DNA of 64,000 bases from an uncultured Alphaproteobacteria bacterium. GTDB lineage: Bacteria > Pseudomonadota > Alphaproteobacteria > Rhizobiales > Aestuariivirgaceae. Positions 1 through 8,127 of this stretch are shown here, in pieces. The notes under the pieces are model-generated. The model saw only the letters and a list, made by a program, of their open reading frames with translations, did no database searches and was not told the DNA's origin. The stretch lies in assembly GCA_945957365.1 (NCBI GenBank), contig CAMFKI010000007.1, positions 1 through 64,000 on the forward strand, read 5' to 3'. How positions within the stretch are numbered: the stretch's first letter is position 1; every line of letters begins with the position of its first letter. Position numbers and translations under genes: made by a program.

Positions 1-28
1 CTACACCGACATCTACGTGAACGCCTGA
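1..28 (+). CDS. pdhA: 3' end of pdhA, pyruvate dehydrogenase E1 alpha subunit (partial)
   Basis: Only the last eight codons and a TGA stop are in the window, reading [10 protein letters not shown]-terminus with YTDIY is typical of alphaproteobacterial PdhA, and the next gene, 13 bases on, is pdhB. E1 alpha and E1 beta together form the thiamine-diphosphate-dependent decarboxylase of the pyruvate dehydrogenase complex. The identification rests on this short tail and on gene order, so it is an inference from context. Confidence 0.7.
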
Positions 29-41
29 GCCGGGGACGCCA

Positions 42-1394
42 ATGCCATCCATCCTCATGCCCGCACTCTCTCCCACCATGGAAGAGGGCAAGCTCGCCAA
101 GTGGCTCAAGAACGTGGGCGACATGGTGAAATCCGGCGATGTCATCGCCGAGATCGAGACCGACAAGGCGACGATGGAAGTGGAGGCGGTCGACGAAGGC
201 CCGCTCACCGCAATCCTCGTTCCCGCCGGTACCGAGAACGTGAAGGTGAACACGCCCATCGCCGTGATCGGCGAGGCCGATGCGGCACCCGCCCCCAAGG
301 CCGAAGCGCCGGCGCCCGCCGCCGATACGCCCAAGGCCGAGGCCCCCGTCACGGCACCGGCCGTGCTGGTCGCGGCCCATGCCGCCGATCCGGAAGTTCC
401 CGCCGGCACCGAGATGATCACCATGACGGTGCGCGAGGCGCTGCGCGAAGCCATGTCGGAAGAGATGCGCCGCGACCCGGATGTCTTCCTCATGGGCGAG
501 GAAGTGGGCCAGTACCAGGGCGCCTACAAGATTTCGCAGGGGATGCTCGAGGAGTTCGGCGACAGGCGCGTCATCGACACGCCGATCACCGAGCACGGCT
601 TCACCGGCCTCGCGGTGGGTGCGGCCTTCGCCGGCCTCAAGCCCATCGTCGAGTTCATGACCTTCAACTTCGCCATGCAGGCGATCGACCAGATCATCAA
701 TTCCGCCGCCAAGACGCATTACATGTCGGGTGGCCAGTTGAACTGCTCGATCGTGTTCCGCGGCGCCTCCGGTGCGGCCGCCCGCGTCGCCGCCCAGCAC
801 AGCCAGGACTATGCCGCCTGGTACGGCCAGATCCCCGGCCTCAAGGTGGTGATGCCTTACTCCGCCGCCGACGCGAAGGGGCTCCTCAAGTCGGCGATCC
901 GCGATCCGAACCCGGTGGTCTTCCTCGAGAACGAGATCCTCTACGGCAAGAGCTTCGAGGTGCCGAAGGTCGAGGACTGGCTGGTGCCCATCGGCAAGGC
1001 GCGCATCGCGCGGGTGGGCCACCACGTCACCATCGTCTCCTTCGGCATCGGCATGACCTATGCGCTCGCCGCCGCCGACAAGCTCGCCGCCGACGGCATC
1101 GAGGCCGAGGTCATCGACCTCCGCACCATCCGCCCGATGGACCTCGCCACGGTCATCGAGAGTGTGAAGAAGACCAACCGCTGCGTCTGCGTGGAGGAGG
1201 GCTTCCCGCAGTTCTCCGTCACCTCCGAAATCGCCGCCCAGGTGATGACGCATGCCTTCGATTACCTCGACGCGCCCGTCGCACGCGTCGCCGGCAAGGA
1301 CGTACCCATGCCCTATGCGGCCAATCTCGAGAAACTGGCGCTGCCCAATGCCGATGAGGTGGTCGCCGCAGCAAAGGCTGTGCTCTATGTCTGA
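42..1394 (+). CDS. pdhB: Pyruvate dehydrogenase E1 beta subunit with N-terminal lipoyl domain
   Basis: PdhB is the beta subunit of the E1 component, which decarboxylates pyruvate and reductively acetylates lipoyl groups in the cytoplasmic PDH complex. Residues 1-78 form a lipoyl domain with the lipoylated lysine at K42 ([10 protein letters not shown]). An Ala/Pro-rich linker covers about 79-122. The transketolase-type E1 beta domain follows, with the thiamine-site acidic motif GEEVG at 152-156. The extra lipoyl domain on E1 beta is a known feature of alphaproteobacteria. The gene is 13 bases after pdhA and its 3' end overlaps the DUF5076 gene by 8 bases, so all are probably one transcript. 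The first ATG gives a complete lipoyl domain, which supports the start. Confidence 0.96.
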   Translation: MPSILMPALSPTMEEGKLAKWLKNVGDMVKSGDVIAEIETDKATMEVEAVDEGPLTAILVPAGTENVKVNTPIAVIGEADAAPAPKAEAPAPAADTPKAEAPVTAPAVLVAAHAADPEVPAGTEMITMTVREALREAMSEEMRRDPDVFLMGEEVGQYQGAYKISQGMLEEFGDRRVIDTPITEHGFTGLAVGAAFAGLKPIVEFMTFNFAMQAIDQIINSAAKTHYMSGGQLNCSIVFRGASGAAARVAAQHSQDYAAWYGQIPGLKVVMPYSAADAKGLLKSAIRDPNPVVFLENEILYGKSFEVPKVEDWLVPIGKARIARVGHHVTIVSFGIGMTYALAAADKLAADGIEAEVIDLRTIRPMDLATVIESVKKTNRCVCVEEGFPQFSVTSEIAAQVMTHAFDYLDAPVARVAGKDVPMPYAANLEKLALPNADEVVAAAKAVLYV

Positions 1395-1725
1395 CCATGA
1401 TCACCACCACCACAACCACCACGGCGAAACCCACCCGCACCAGCTGGAGCCGCCGCACGAGGTGTTCCACGACGCCAAGGCCGGCGAGGTCGCCCGCGCC
1501 TGGATCACCAATGGGGGCTTAAGCCTTTCGCTTCACGCCATGGCCTTCGGCAAGGCCGAGGTCTGGGGCCATGTGCTGGCCGGCATGGCGCAGCAGGTGG
1601 CTGCCGCCTGCGCCGAGATGGGCGAGGGCAACGCCGCCGACAATTTCGCCGCCATCCGCAAGGTGCTGAACGAGGACCTGAACAAGGTCGCCGCCCAGCT
1701 CTCGCCGCTCGCCAACAAGGGCTGA
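1387..1725 (+). CDS. DUF5076-family protein, His-rich N-terminus
   Basis: This 112-residue protein starts at an ATG inside the end of pdhB; a longer frame upstream would merely shadow pdhB. The first 19 residues are very rich in histidine ([12 protein letters not shown]), followed by a compact helical domain of about 85 residues. I recognise it as the DUF5076 family that often sits between pdhB and pdhC in Rhizobiales; its function is unknown. No catalytic motif is visible. Its place between the E1 beta and E2 genes suggests a role linked to the PDH complex, for example metal handling or assembly, but that is only inference. Confidence 0.8.
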   Translation: MSDHDHHHHNHHGETHPHQLEPPHEVFHDAKAGEVARAWITNGGLSLSLHAMAFGKAEVWGHVLAGMAQQVAAACAEMGEGNAADNFAAIRKVLNEDLNKVAAQLSPLANKG

Positions 1726-1741
1726 GCCCAGCCACGACAAG

Positions 1742-1765
1742 CACCGCCGGGCATGCCCGGCGGTG
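1742..1765. repeat. Perfect 24-bp palindrome between the DUF5076 gene and pdhC
   Basis: Each 12-base arm reads CACCGCCGGGCA and its reverse complement follows at once, so the RNA would form a tight GC-rich hairpin. It starts 17 bases after the DUF5076 stop and ends 29 bases before the pdhC ATG. There is no T-run, so it is not a typical terminator; an mRNA-stability or processing element is more likely. Confidence 0.7.
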
Positions 1766-1794
1766 AAGGCCAAGACGAATGGGGAACTCCGACG

Positions 1795-3090
1795 ATGCCC
1801 GTGAACGTGCTCATGCCCGCCCTGTCGCCCACCATGGAGAAGGGCAAGCTTGCCAAGTGGCTCAAGAAGGAGGGCGACGCCGTGAAGTCCGGCGACGTGC
1901 TGGCCGAGATCGAGACCGACAAGGCGACGATGGAGGTGGAGGCCGTCGACGAGGGCACCATCGGCAAGCTGCTGATCGCCGCCGGCACCGATGACGTGCC
2001 GGTGAATACCCCGATCGCGGTGATCCTCGGCGAAGGCGAGAAGCTGGGCGACGCGCCGAAGCCCGCCACGCTGGTCGCCGGCCCGAAGCCCGCCGAAACG
2101 GCCGCACCCGCCGCCGTCACCGCTCCCGTTCCCTCCACACCCGTTGCCTCCGTCGTCAAGCCCGAAGGCTCCACCCGCGTCTTCGCCTCGCCGCTCGCGC
2201 GCCGCGTGGCCAAGCAGAAGGGCATCGACATCGCAGCCCTGCTGGGCTCCGGCCCGCATGGCCGCATCGTTCTGAAGGACGTCGAGAACGCCAAGCCCGG
2301 CGCCGCTCCCGCCGCGAAGCCCGCGGCCGGCCCCGCACTCGCGACGCCGCCGTCGGACGAGCAGGTTCTCAAGCTCTTTGCCGAGGGCTCCTACGAGCTG
2401 GTGCCGCACGACACGATGCGCAAGGTCATCGCCCGCCGCCTCGTCGAGTCGAAGCAGACCATCCCGCATTTCTACGTGTCCGTCGACGTCACCCTCGACC
2501 ACCTTCTGGAACTGCGCGAGCGCCTGAACCTGCAGGCGCCGAAGGACAAGGAGGGCAAGCCCCTCTGGAAGATCTCGGTCAACGACTTCATCATCAAGGC
2601 CATGGCAATGGCCCTCATCAAGGTGCCGGACGCCAATGTGACGTGGACCGAGAGCGCCATGGTGAAGCACAAGCACGCCGACATCGGCATCGCCGTGTCG
2701 ATCCCCGGCGGCCTCATCACCCCCATCGTCCGCAATGCCGAATTGAAGGGCCTCGCCCAGATCTCGACCGAGATGAAGGACTACGCGGCGCGTGCGCGCA
2801 ACCGCAAGCTGAAGCCCGAGGAATATACCGGCGGCTCGGCGGCGATCTCCAACATGGGCATGATGAACGTCAAGAACTTCGCGGCCATCGTCAACCCACC
2901 GCATGCCTCGATCCTCGCGGTGGGCTCGGGCGAGCGCCGCCCGGTGGTGCGCGGCGACGCGATCGTCATCGAACAGCAGATGACCATCACGCTCTCCACC
3001 GACCACCGCTGCATCGACGGCGCGCTGGGAGCCGAGTTCATCGGCGCCATCAAGGCCTATCTCGAAGAACCCGGCCTGATGCTGGTGTGA
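1795..3090 (+). CDS. pdhC: Dihydrolipoamide acetyltransferase, PDH E2 component
   Basis: E2 moves the acetyl group from its lipoyl arm to coenzyme A and forms the core of the PDH complex. Counting from the ATG at 1795 it has 431 residues: lipoyl domain 1-78 with K43 in [10 protein letters not shown], a peripheral-subunit-binding domain near 125-165 ([13 protein letters not shown]), and the acyltransferase domain from about 200 with the catalytic HRCIDG motif at 404-409. A frame beginning at 1753 is 14 residues longer, but 1795 is preceded by GGGGA at suitable spacing and opens directly on the conserved [14 protein letters not shown] start. It is in line with pdhB and followed 7 bases later by a hydrolase gene. 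Confidence 0.96.
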   Translation: MPVNVLMPALSPTMEKGKLAKWLKKEGDAVKSGDVLAEIETDKATMEVEAVDEGTIGKLLIAAGTDDVPVNTPIAVILGEGEKLGDAPKPATLVAGPKPAETAAPAAVTAPVPSTPVASVVKPEGSTRVFASPLARRVAKQKGIDIAALLGSGPHGRIVLKDVENAKPGAAPAAKPAAGPALATPPSDEQVLKLFAEGSYELVPHDTMRKVIARRLVESKQTIPHFYVSVDVTLDHLLELRERLNLQAPKDKEGKPLWKISVNDFIIKAMAMALIKVPDANVTWTESAMVKHKHADIGIAVSIPGGLITPIVRNAELKGLAQISTEMKDYAARARNRKLKPEEYTGGSAAISNMGMMNVKNFAAIVNPPHASILAVGSGERRPVVRGDAIVIEQQMTITLSTDHRCIDGALGAEFIGAIKAYLEEPGLMLV

Positions 3091-3097
3091 GGCGGAG

Positions 3098-3736
3098 ATG
3101 AAGAACATCCTCGCTTTCGGCGACAGCCTCACCTGGGGCTTCATCGCCGGCAGCTTCGAGCGCCATCCCTTCGAGGTGCGCTGGCCCAATGTGCTGGCGG
3201 CGGGGTTGGGCGGCAAGGCCCGTGTCATCGAGGAAGGGCACAACGGCCGCACCACGGTGTTCGACGATCCGACGACGCCCGATGACCGCAATGGCGCGAG
3301 GGCGCTGCCCATGCTGCTGTCGACGCATACGCCGCTCGACCTCGTCGTCCTCATGCTGGGCACCAACGACATCAAGTTCGCCAACCGCTGCCGCGCCTTC
3401 GACGCCTCGATGGGCATGGCGCGGCTGGTGCAGATCGTCCAGACCTTCCCGTTCCTCGACTGGGCGCCGCGCCCGCAGGTGCTGATCGTGGCCCCGCCAG
3501 CCCTCGTTCCGACCACGGATGAATGGTTCAACGACCTGTGGGGCCATGCCATCGAAGAGTCGAAGCTGTTCGGCAAGCACTATGCCCGCGTGGCCGAGGA
3601 GACGGGTGTCCATTTCTTCGACGCCAGCACGGTGGCCACCGCCGACAAGACGGACGGCGGCCATCTCGATGCCGCCAACACCAAGGCCATCGGCACCGCG
3701 CTGGTGCCGGTGGTGAAGGGGATTTTGAATTTGTAG
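3098..3736 (+). CDS. SGNH/GDSL-family hydrolase (arylesterase-like)
   Basis: This 212-residue protein has the SGNH hydrolase blocks: nucleophile in GDSLTWG (S10), block II with N49-G50, block III GTND at 88-91, and the C-terminal D-G-G-H-L-D (D186, H189). Family members hydrolyse esters or thioesters of acyl or aryl groups; the substrate cannot be read from sequence. No signal peptide is visible, so it is probably cytoplasmic. It lies 7 bases after pdhC and is likely co-transcribed with the PDH genes, an arrangement that also occurs in related bacteria. A palindromic repeat separates it from lpdA. Confidence 0.88.
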   Translation: MKNILAFGDSLTWGFIAGSFERHPFEVRWPNVLAAGLGGKARVIEEGHNGRTTVFDDPTTPDDRNGARALPMLLSTHTPLDLVVLMLGTNDIKFANRCRAFDASMGMARLVQIVQTFPFLDWAPRPQVLIVAPPALVPTTDEWFNDLWGHAIEESKLFGKHYARVAEETGVHFFDASTVATADKTDGGHLDAANTKAIGTALVPVVKGILNL

Positions 3737-3751
3737 TTCGATTTATGATGC

Positions 3752-3825
3752 CGTCATGCCAGCGAAAGCTGGCACCCCGCTTCTGACGTGAAAAGCGGGG
3801 CCCCAGCTTTCGCTGGGGTGACGCC
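3752..3825. repeat. Dispersed palindromic repeat, family C copy 1
   Basis: Two inverted halves face each other: GTCATGCCAGCGAAAGCTGG...CCCCGCTT on the left and AAGCGGGG...CCAGCTTTCGCTGGGGTGAC on the right. The same unit recurs near 27853, 54981 and, as a half copy, near 18603. It sits between the SGNH hydrolase gene and lpdA, both on the plus strand. The transcript would fold into a long hairpin. Confidence 0.85.
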
Positions 3826-3850
3826 ACCCTGAGAGTGAGGAACGACGCAC

Positions 3851-5290
3851 ATGGCCGACACGAACTTCGACATCATCATCATCGGCGGCGGCCCCGGCGG
3901 CTATGTCGCGGCGATCCGGGCGGCGCAGCTGGGCTTCAAGACCGCGGTCGTCGAGCGCGAGCACCTCGGCGGCATCTGCCTCAACTGGGGCTGCATTCCG
4001 ACCAAGGCGCTGCTTCGGTCGGCCGAGATCTATCACTACATGAAGCACGCCAAGGATTATGGCCTCTCGGCCGACAACGTCTCCTTCGACCCCGCCGCAG
4101 TGGTCCAGCGCTCGCGCGGCGTCTCGGGCCGCTTGAACGGCGGCGTCACCATGCTGCTGAAGAAGAACAAGGTCTCCGTCATCTGGGGCGAGGCCAAGCT
4201 GACGAAGCCCAACGAGATCGTCGTCTCGAAGCCGGCCAAGCCCGCCGTCCAGCCGCAGAATCCGGAGCCGAAGGACAAGCTGGGGCCGGGCACCTACACG
4301 GCCAAGAACATCATCATCGCCACCGGTGCGCGCCCGCGCGTGCTTCCCGGTCTCGAGCCCGACGGCAAGCTGGTCTGGACCTATTTCGAGGCCATGGTGC
4401 CCAAGGCCATGCCGAAGTCGCTCTTGGTCGTCGGGTCGGGTGCCATCGGCATCGAGTTCGCCTCCTTCTACAACGCCATGGGTGTGGACGTGACGGTGGT
4501 CGAGGTCATGGACCAGATCATGCCGGTGGAAGACACCGAGATCTCGAAGATCGCCCAGAAGCAGCTGGAGAAGCAGGGCCTCAAGTTCAGGCTCGCCGCG
4601 AAGGTCACCAAGCTCGACCGCCATGCCGACAGCGTCACCGCGACGATCGAGGCGGGCGGCAAGTCGGAGCAGATCACGGTCGACCGCGTCATCTCCGCCG
4701 TGGGCGTCCAGGGCAACATCGAGGGCCTTGGCCTCGAGGCGCTCGGCGTCAAGACCGAGAAGGGCTGCATCGTCACCGACGGCTTCGGCCGCACCAACGT
4801 CCCCGGCGTCTTTGCCATCGGCGACGTGGCGGGCCCGCCGATGCTCGCCCACAAGGCCGAGCATGAGGGCGTCATCTGCGTCGAGAAGATCAAGGGCCTC
4901 GACGTCCACCCGATGAAGAAGGAGCAGATCCCCGGCTGCACCTATTGCCACCCGCAGGTTGCGAGCGTCGGCCTCACCGAGGCCAAGGCGAAGGCAGCCG
5001 GATATGAGCTGAAGGTTGGCCGCTTCCCCTTCCTCGCCAATGGCAAGGCCATCGCACTGGGCGAGGACCAGGGCCTGATCAAGACCATCTTCGATGCCAA
5101 GACCGGCCGCCTGCTCGGCGCCCACATGGTGGGTGCGGAGGTGACCGAGCTGATCCAGGGCTTCGTCATCGCCATGGGTCTGGAAACCACGGAGGAGGAG
5201 CTGATGCACACGGTGTTCCCGCATCCCACCCTCTCGGAAATGATGCATGAGAGTGTGCTCGACGCCTACGGCCGCGTCATCCACATGTAG
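3851..5290 (+). CDS. lpdA: Dihydrolipoamide dehydrogenase, PDH E3 component
   Basis: E3 reoxidises dihydrolipoyl groups with NAD+ through FAD and an active-site disulfide. The 479-residue protein has an N-terminal FAD fold (GGGPGGYVA, 12-20), the redox pair C43/C48 in GGICLNWGCIPTK, an NAD-binding fold GSGAIGIEFASF, and the C-terminal dimer domain with the catalytic HPTLSE histidine. A Pro/Lys-rich insertion around 132-150 lengthens the loop before the GTYTAKNI strand. The ATG at 3851 is preceded by GAGG ten bases upstream. It completes the PDH set and probably serves this complex, though E3 may also be shared with 2-oxoglutarate dehydrogenase. Confidence 0.96.
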   Translation: MADTNFDIIIIGGGPGGYVAAIRAAQLGFKTAVVEREHLGGICLNWGCIPTKALLRSAEIYHYMKHAKDYGLSADNVSFDPAAVVQRSRGVSGRLNGGVTMLLKKNKVSVIWGEAKLTKPNEIVVSKPAKPAVQPQNPEPKDKLGPGTYTAKNIIIATGARPRVLPGLEPDGKLVWTYFEAMVPKAMPKSLLVVGSGAIGIEFASFYNAMGVDVTVVEVMDQIMPVEDTEISKIAQKQLEKQGLKFRLAAKVTKLDRHADSVTATIEAGGKSEQITVDRVISAVGVQGNIEGLGLEALGVKTEKGCIVTDGFGRTNVPGVFAIGDVAGPPMLAHKAEHEGVICVEKIKGLDVHPMKKEQIPGCTYCHPQVASVGLTEAKAKAAGYELKVGRFPFLANGKAIALGEDQGLIKTIFDAKTGRLLGAHMVGAEVTELIQGFVIAMGLETTEEELMHTVFPHPTLSEMMHESVLDAYGRVIHM

Positions 5291-5340
5291 GGCAGCAGCT
5301 TGATGGACCGCAGGGAAGCGCCTATCTAAACACAGACTTT

Positions 5341-5453
5341 CCCTCCCCCTTGTGGGGAGGGGCAGGGGTGGGGGTGGCGCCGCAAACGAGACCTAAAAAC
5401 TCTCTCGCGCTGATCCACCCCCCACCCCTACCCCTCCCCACGAGGGGGAGGGG
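5341..5453. repeat. Long inverted repeat of C/G tracts downstream of lpdA
   Basis: Arms of about 35 bases (5341-5375 and about 5416-5453) pair almost perfectly: CCCTCCCCCTTGTGGGGAGG... against its complement ending ...CCACGAGGGGGAGGGG. About 40 bases of loop lie between them. Each arm also contains its own small hairpin (CCCCT-TGTG-AGGGG type). It lies between lpdA and a small membrane protein gene and could terminate or stabilise the lpdA transcript. Confidence 0.85.
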
Positions 5454-5489
5454 ACGACAAGACGGCATAACGGCATGGAGACAAAACCC

Positions 5490-5783
5490 ATGGAACCCAA
5501 CCACCTGATGGACCTCGGCGGCGGCGTCGGCTGGGTCGGCACGCTGTTCATCGGCGCGCTGGCCGGCATCATCGCCGACCGGGTGATGAAGACCGACCAC
5601 GGTCTCCTGATGAACATCATCATCGGCATCATCGGCTCCTATATCGGCGCCTTCCTCGCCAATGCACTGGGCATCCATCTGGGCGAGATCTTCAGCGGCT
5701 GGTTCTGGGGCAACCTCATCGTCGCCGCCGCCGGCGCCATCGTGCTGCTCTGGCTCCTCCGGCTGGCGCGCGGCAGGCAGTAG
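5490..5783 (+). CDS. GlsB/YeaQ/YmgE-family small membrane protein
   Basis: A small, very hydrophobic protein with three predicted membrane segments ([51 protein letters not shown]) and the glycine pattern of the transglycosylase-associated (YeaQ/YmgE) family. The function is unknown; homologues are often stress-induced. An upstream ATG at 5475 would add five residues, but the GGAG at 5477-5480 is correctly spaced for the ATG at 5490, which I therefore prefer (97 residues). It ends 8 bases before lipA and is likely co-transcribed with it. Confidence 0.82.
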   Translation: MEPNHLMDLGGGVGWVGTLFIGALAGIIADRVMKTDHGLLMNIIIGIIGSYIGAFLANALGIHLGEIFSGWFWGNLIVAAAGAIVLLWLLRLARGRQ

Positions 5784-5791
5784 GCAGTCCA

Positions 5792-6736
5792 ATGGTCACC
5801 GTCCTCGACAACAAGCCGAAGCCGCGCCATCCCGAAAAGGCGCACAGGCCGGACACGCCCATTCTGAAGAAGCCGGAATGGATCCGCGTCAAGGCGCCGG
5901 GCTCGGCTGTCTACGGCGAGACCCAGAAGATCGTGCGTGACAACAAGCTCGTCACCGTGTGCGAGGAGGCGGGCTGCCCCAATATCGGCGAATGCTGGTC
6001 GAAGAAGCACGCCACCTTCATGATCATGGGCGACACCTGCACCAGGGCCTGCGCCTTCTGCAACGTGAAGACCGGCATGCCGGACAGCCTCGTCGCCGAC
6101 GAGCCGGAGAAGGTGGCCGACGCCATCGCCCGCATGGGCCTGTCGCATGCCGTCATCACCTCGGTCGACCGTGACGACCTGGCCGACGGTGGGGCGCGCC
6201 ATTTCGCCCGCACCATCAGCGAAATCCGCAAGGCGTCGCCCACCACCACGATCGAGGTGCTCACCCCCGACTTCCTCAAGAAGGAAGGGGCGCTCGAGAT
6301 CGTCGTGGAGGCAAAGCCCGACGTCTTCAACCACAATCTCGAAACCGTGCCCGCGCTCTATCTCAGGATCAGGCCGGGTGCGCGCTACTTTCATTCGCTG
6401 CGCCTTCTCCAACGGGTGAAGGAACTCGATCCCGCCATGTTCACCAAGTCCGGCATCATGGTGGGCCTCGGTGAAACCCGCGAGCAGGTGATGCAGGTGA
6501 TGGACGACATGCGTTCGGCCGACATCGACTTCATCACCATCGGCCAGTATCTCCAGCCCACCCGCAAGCATGCCGCGATCGACCGCTTCGTGACCCCCGA
6601 CGAGTTCAAGGGCTACGAGACCATCGCCTATGCCAAGGGCTTCCTGATGGTGGCGGCAACACCTCTCACCCGCTCCTCGCATCACGCGGGCGAGGATTTC
6701 GCCCGGCTTCGCGCTGCCCGGGCGCAGCGCGCCTGA
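5792..6736 (+). CDS. lipA: Lipoyl synthase
   Basis: LipA inserts two sulfur atoms into octanoyl groups bound to lipoyl domains, using radical SAM chemistry. Both iron-sulfur cysteine sets are visible: C57/C62/C68 in [12 protein letters not shown] (auxiliary cluster) and C83/C87/C90 in CTRACAFC (radical SAM cluster). The C-terminal RSSHHA motif that supplies the serine ligand is also present. The length of 314 residues is normal. Its neighbours encode the lipoylated PdhB and PdhC, so product and substrate are made together. The stop codon shares one base with the next ATG. Confidence 0.97.
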   Translation: MVTVLDNKPKPRHPEKAHRPDTPILKKPEWIRVKAPGSAVYGETQKIVRDNKLVTVCEEAGCPNIGECWSKKHATFMIMGDTCTRACAFCNVKTGMPDSLVADEPEKVADAIARMGLSHAVITSVDRDDLADGGARHFARTISEIRKASPTTTIEVLTPDFLKKEGALEIVVEAKPDVFNHNLETVPALYLRIRPGARYFHSLRLLQRVKELDPAMFTKSGIMVGLGETREQVMQVMDDMRSADIDFITIGQYLQPTRKHAAIDRFVTPDEFKGYETIAYAKGFLMVAATPLTRSSHHAGEDFARLRAARAQRA

Positions 6737-7203
6737 TGCCGAAGTTCAACGTCAGCCGGAGTGTTCCGTATACGGCGGAACAGGTCTTCGCCATTGCCCG
6801 CGATGTCGCCCGCTACAAGGAGTTCCTGCCGCTGGTGAAGCGCTCCGTCGTGCGCGGTGCGAACACCGATGCGCGGGGCCTCGAGCATTTCGAGGGCGAG
6901 CTCACCGTCGCCTACGACAAGCTCCGCATCGAGGAGGTGATGACCAGCCGCGTCACCGTCGATCCGCAAGCCCTCACCGTCACGGCGCAGTCCGACCAGG
7001 GGCCGGTGAAGCAGCTCGTCTCCGAATGGAAGATCGTGCCGACGGGCGCGAACCGCTGCGACATCACCTTCACCGTGGACTACACGCTGAAGAGCAAGAT
7101 GCTGCAGATGGTGCTGTCCGGCATGTTCGACATGGCGGTGCGCAAGGTCATGTCCGCCTTCGAGGAACGGGCGAGGGTGCTCTACGGCCCGGCCATCTCG
7201 TAA
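6736..7203 (+). CDS. Coq10/RatA-type START (SRPBCC) domain protein
   Basis: This 155-residue protein has the polyketide-cyclase/START fold of the Coq10/RatA family, beginning [20 protein letters not shown] and ending with the long C-terminal helix. Coq10 homologues bind ubiquinone and support respiratory electron transfer; RatA of E. coli has been described as a ribosome-associated toxin, so the annotation varies. The gene commonly follows lipA in alphaproteobacteria. It overlaps lipA by one base (TGATG), indicating translational coupling, and its 3' end runs 22 bases into the end of the opposing cinA-type gene. Confidence 0.88.
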   Translation: MPKFNVSRSVPYTAEQVFAIARDVARYKEFLPLVKRSVVRGANTDARGLEHFEGELTVAYDKLRIEEVMTSRVTVDPQALTVTAQSDQGPVKQLVSEWKIVPTGANRCDITFTVDYTLKSKMLQMVLSGMFDMAVRKVMSAFEERARVLYGPAIS

Positions 7204-7676
7204 GCCATCGCCACGGCGACGCGCACCGTCTCGATCCGCACCATATCGCGCCCGATGTCACCGAACCTGAGCTCGCGATGCACCGTCGCATGCCCGCGCC
7301 GCGCCGCCGCGCAGTGAACGAGGCCGACGGGCTTCGCTGCACTTCCGCCGCCCGGCCCGGCGACACCCGTGACGGCAACGGCCACGTCCGCCGCACTGTG
7401 CGCAATCGCACCTTCGGCCATGGCACGCGCGACCTCTTCGCTCACCGCGCCGACGCGTGCGATGAGCGCCGCCGGCACCCCGATCATCCGTGTCTTGGCA
7501 CCGTTCGAATAGGTCACGAATCCACAGTCCAGAACGTCCGATGATCCGCTCACCGAGGTGATGAGCCCCGCGATCAGCCCGCCGGTGCAGCTCTCGGCCG
7601 TGGCGAGCATGAGGCCGTTGCGGCGGCACCGGTCGATGAGGGCGGCGGCGGAGGCGGTGAGGTCGGGAGGGAACAC
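7182..7676 (-). CDS. CinA C-terminal family amidohydrolase (NMN amidase type)
   Basis: This 164-residue protein is the stand-alone CinA C-terminal domain, the PncC type that deamidates nicotinamide mononucleotide in NAD recycling. The SCTGGLIAG motif near residue 29 carries the proposed catalytic serine, and VTGVAGPGGGS is the second conserved loop. The start codon is GTG (reverse complement of CAC at 7674-7676). The gene is convergent with the coq10-like gene, overlapping its 3' end by 22 bases. The full CinA with an N-terminal molybdopterin-binding-like domain is not present here. Confidence 0.9.
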   Translation of the reverse strand: MFPPDLTASAAALIDRCRRNGLMLATAESCTGGLIAGLITSVSGSSDVLDCGFVTYSNGAKTRMIGVPAALIARVGAVSEEVARAMAEGAIAHSAADVAVAVTGVAGPGGGSAAKPVGLVHCAAARRGHATVHRELRFGDIGRDMVRIETVRVAVAMAYEMAGP

Positions 7677-7700
7677 TTAAGGACCTCGCCTGCGGAAAGA

Positions 7701-7834
7701 GCCCTCATCCGCCCTGTCGGCCACCTTCTCCCATTGCTTCGCAATGGGAGAAGGACTCGTGGGGAAATCTCGCCCCGAGTCCTTCTCCCGTCCCGCAGGG
7801 ATGGGAGAAGGTGCCCGACAGGGCGGATGAGGGC
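7701..7834. repeat. Nested palindromic element (CCCTCATCCGCCCTGTCGG type)
   Basis: The outer arms are GCCCTCATCCGCCCTGTCGG...CACCTTCTCCCA and its complement ending GGCGGATGAGGGC. Inside are two smaller hairpins, each built on TTCTCCC...GGGAGAA, and a pair of GGACTCG/CGAGTCC arms. The whole 134-base unit can form a cruciform or a branched RNA. From memory, related sequences are common between genes in Rhizobiales and Caulobacterales. It lies between the cinA-type gene and a small exported-protein gene, both on the minus strand. Confidence 0.85.
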
Positions 7835-7855
7835 CTCTCGCAGCGAGTCCCACCC

Positions 7856-8113
7856 TCATTGCTTCGTGATCACCCAGGCCTGATCCGGCACCACCTTCAC
7901 GCTGTAGGTCGCATCCGCGCAGGTCAGCACATAGACCGGCAGTTCCGGCTTCGAGGCCGTGGCATCGCGCGTGGCGCTCACCGGGTCCTTGCAGCTCAGC
8001 CCCTGGTTCCGCACCTGGTCGGCCACCAGCTTGGCGTCGACGGTCGCATCGTCGGCCACGGCGGCGGCAGAGGTGACACAAAGCACTGCAACAACGATAA
8101 TGGACCTTTTCAT
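7856..8113 (-). CDS. Small exported protein, function unknown
   Basis: An 85-residue protein with a clear Sec signal peptide (MKRSIIVVAVLCVTSAAAVA, cleaved after about residue 20). The mature part of about 65 residues has two cysteines (C41, C65) that could form one disulfide. I do not recognise a family. The start at 8113 is chosen because it opens on the signal peptide; a longer frame upstream overlaps ispDF and shows no protein-like sequence. It lies 14 bases downstream of ispDF on the same strand and may share its transcript. Confidence 0.65.
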   Translation of the reverse strand: MKRSIIVVAVLCVTSAAAVADDATVDAKLVADQVRNQGLSCKDPVSATRDATASKPELPVYVLTCADATYSVKVVPDQAWVITKQ

Positions 8114-8127
8114 CCGCAACCCCTCCC

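Noticed and set aside
1519..3576. A 685-codon open frame on the minus strand
   Set aside because: It lies opposite the DUF5076 gene, pdhC and the SGNH hydrolase gene; its translation is His/Asp/Arg-rich without motifs, as expected for the complement of GC-rich coding DNA.
3743..5284. A 513-codon open frame on the minus strand
   Set aside because: It mirrors lpdA, with the low-complexity composition of an antisense shadow.
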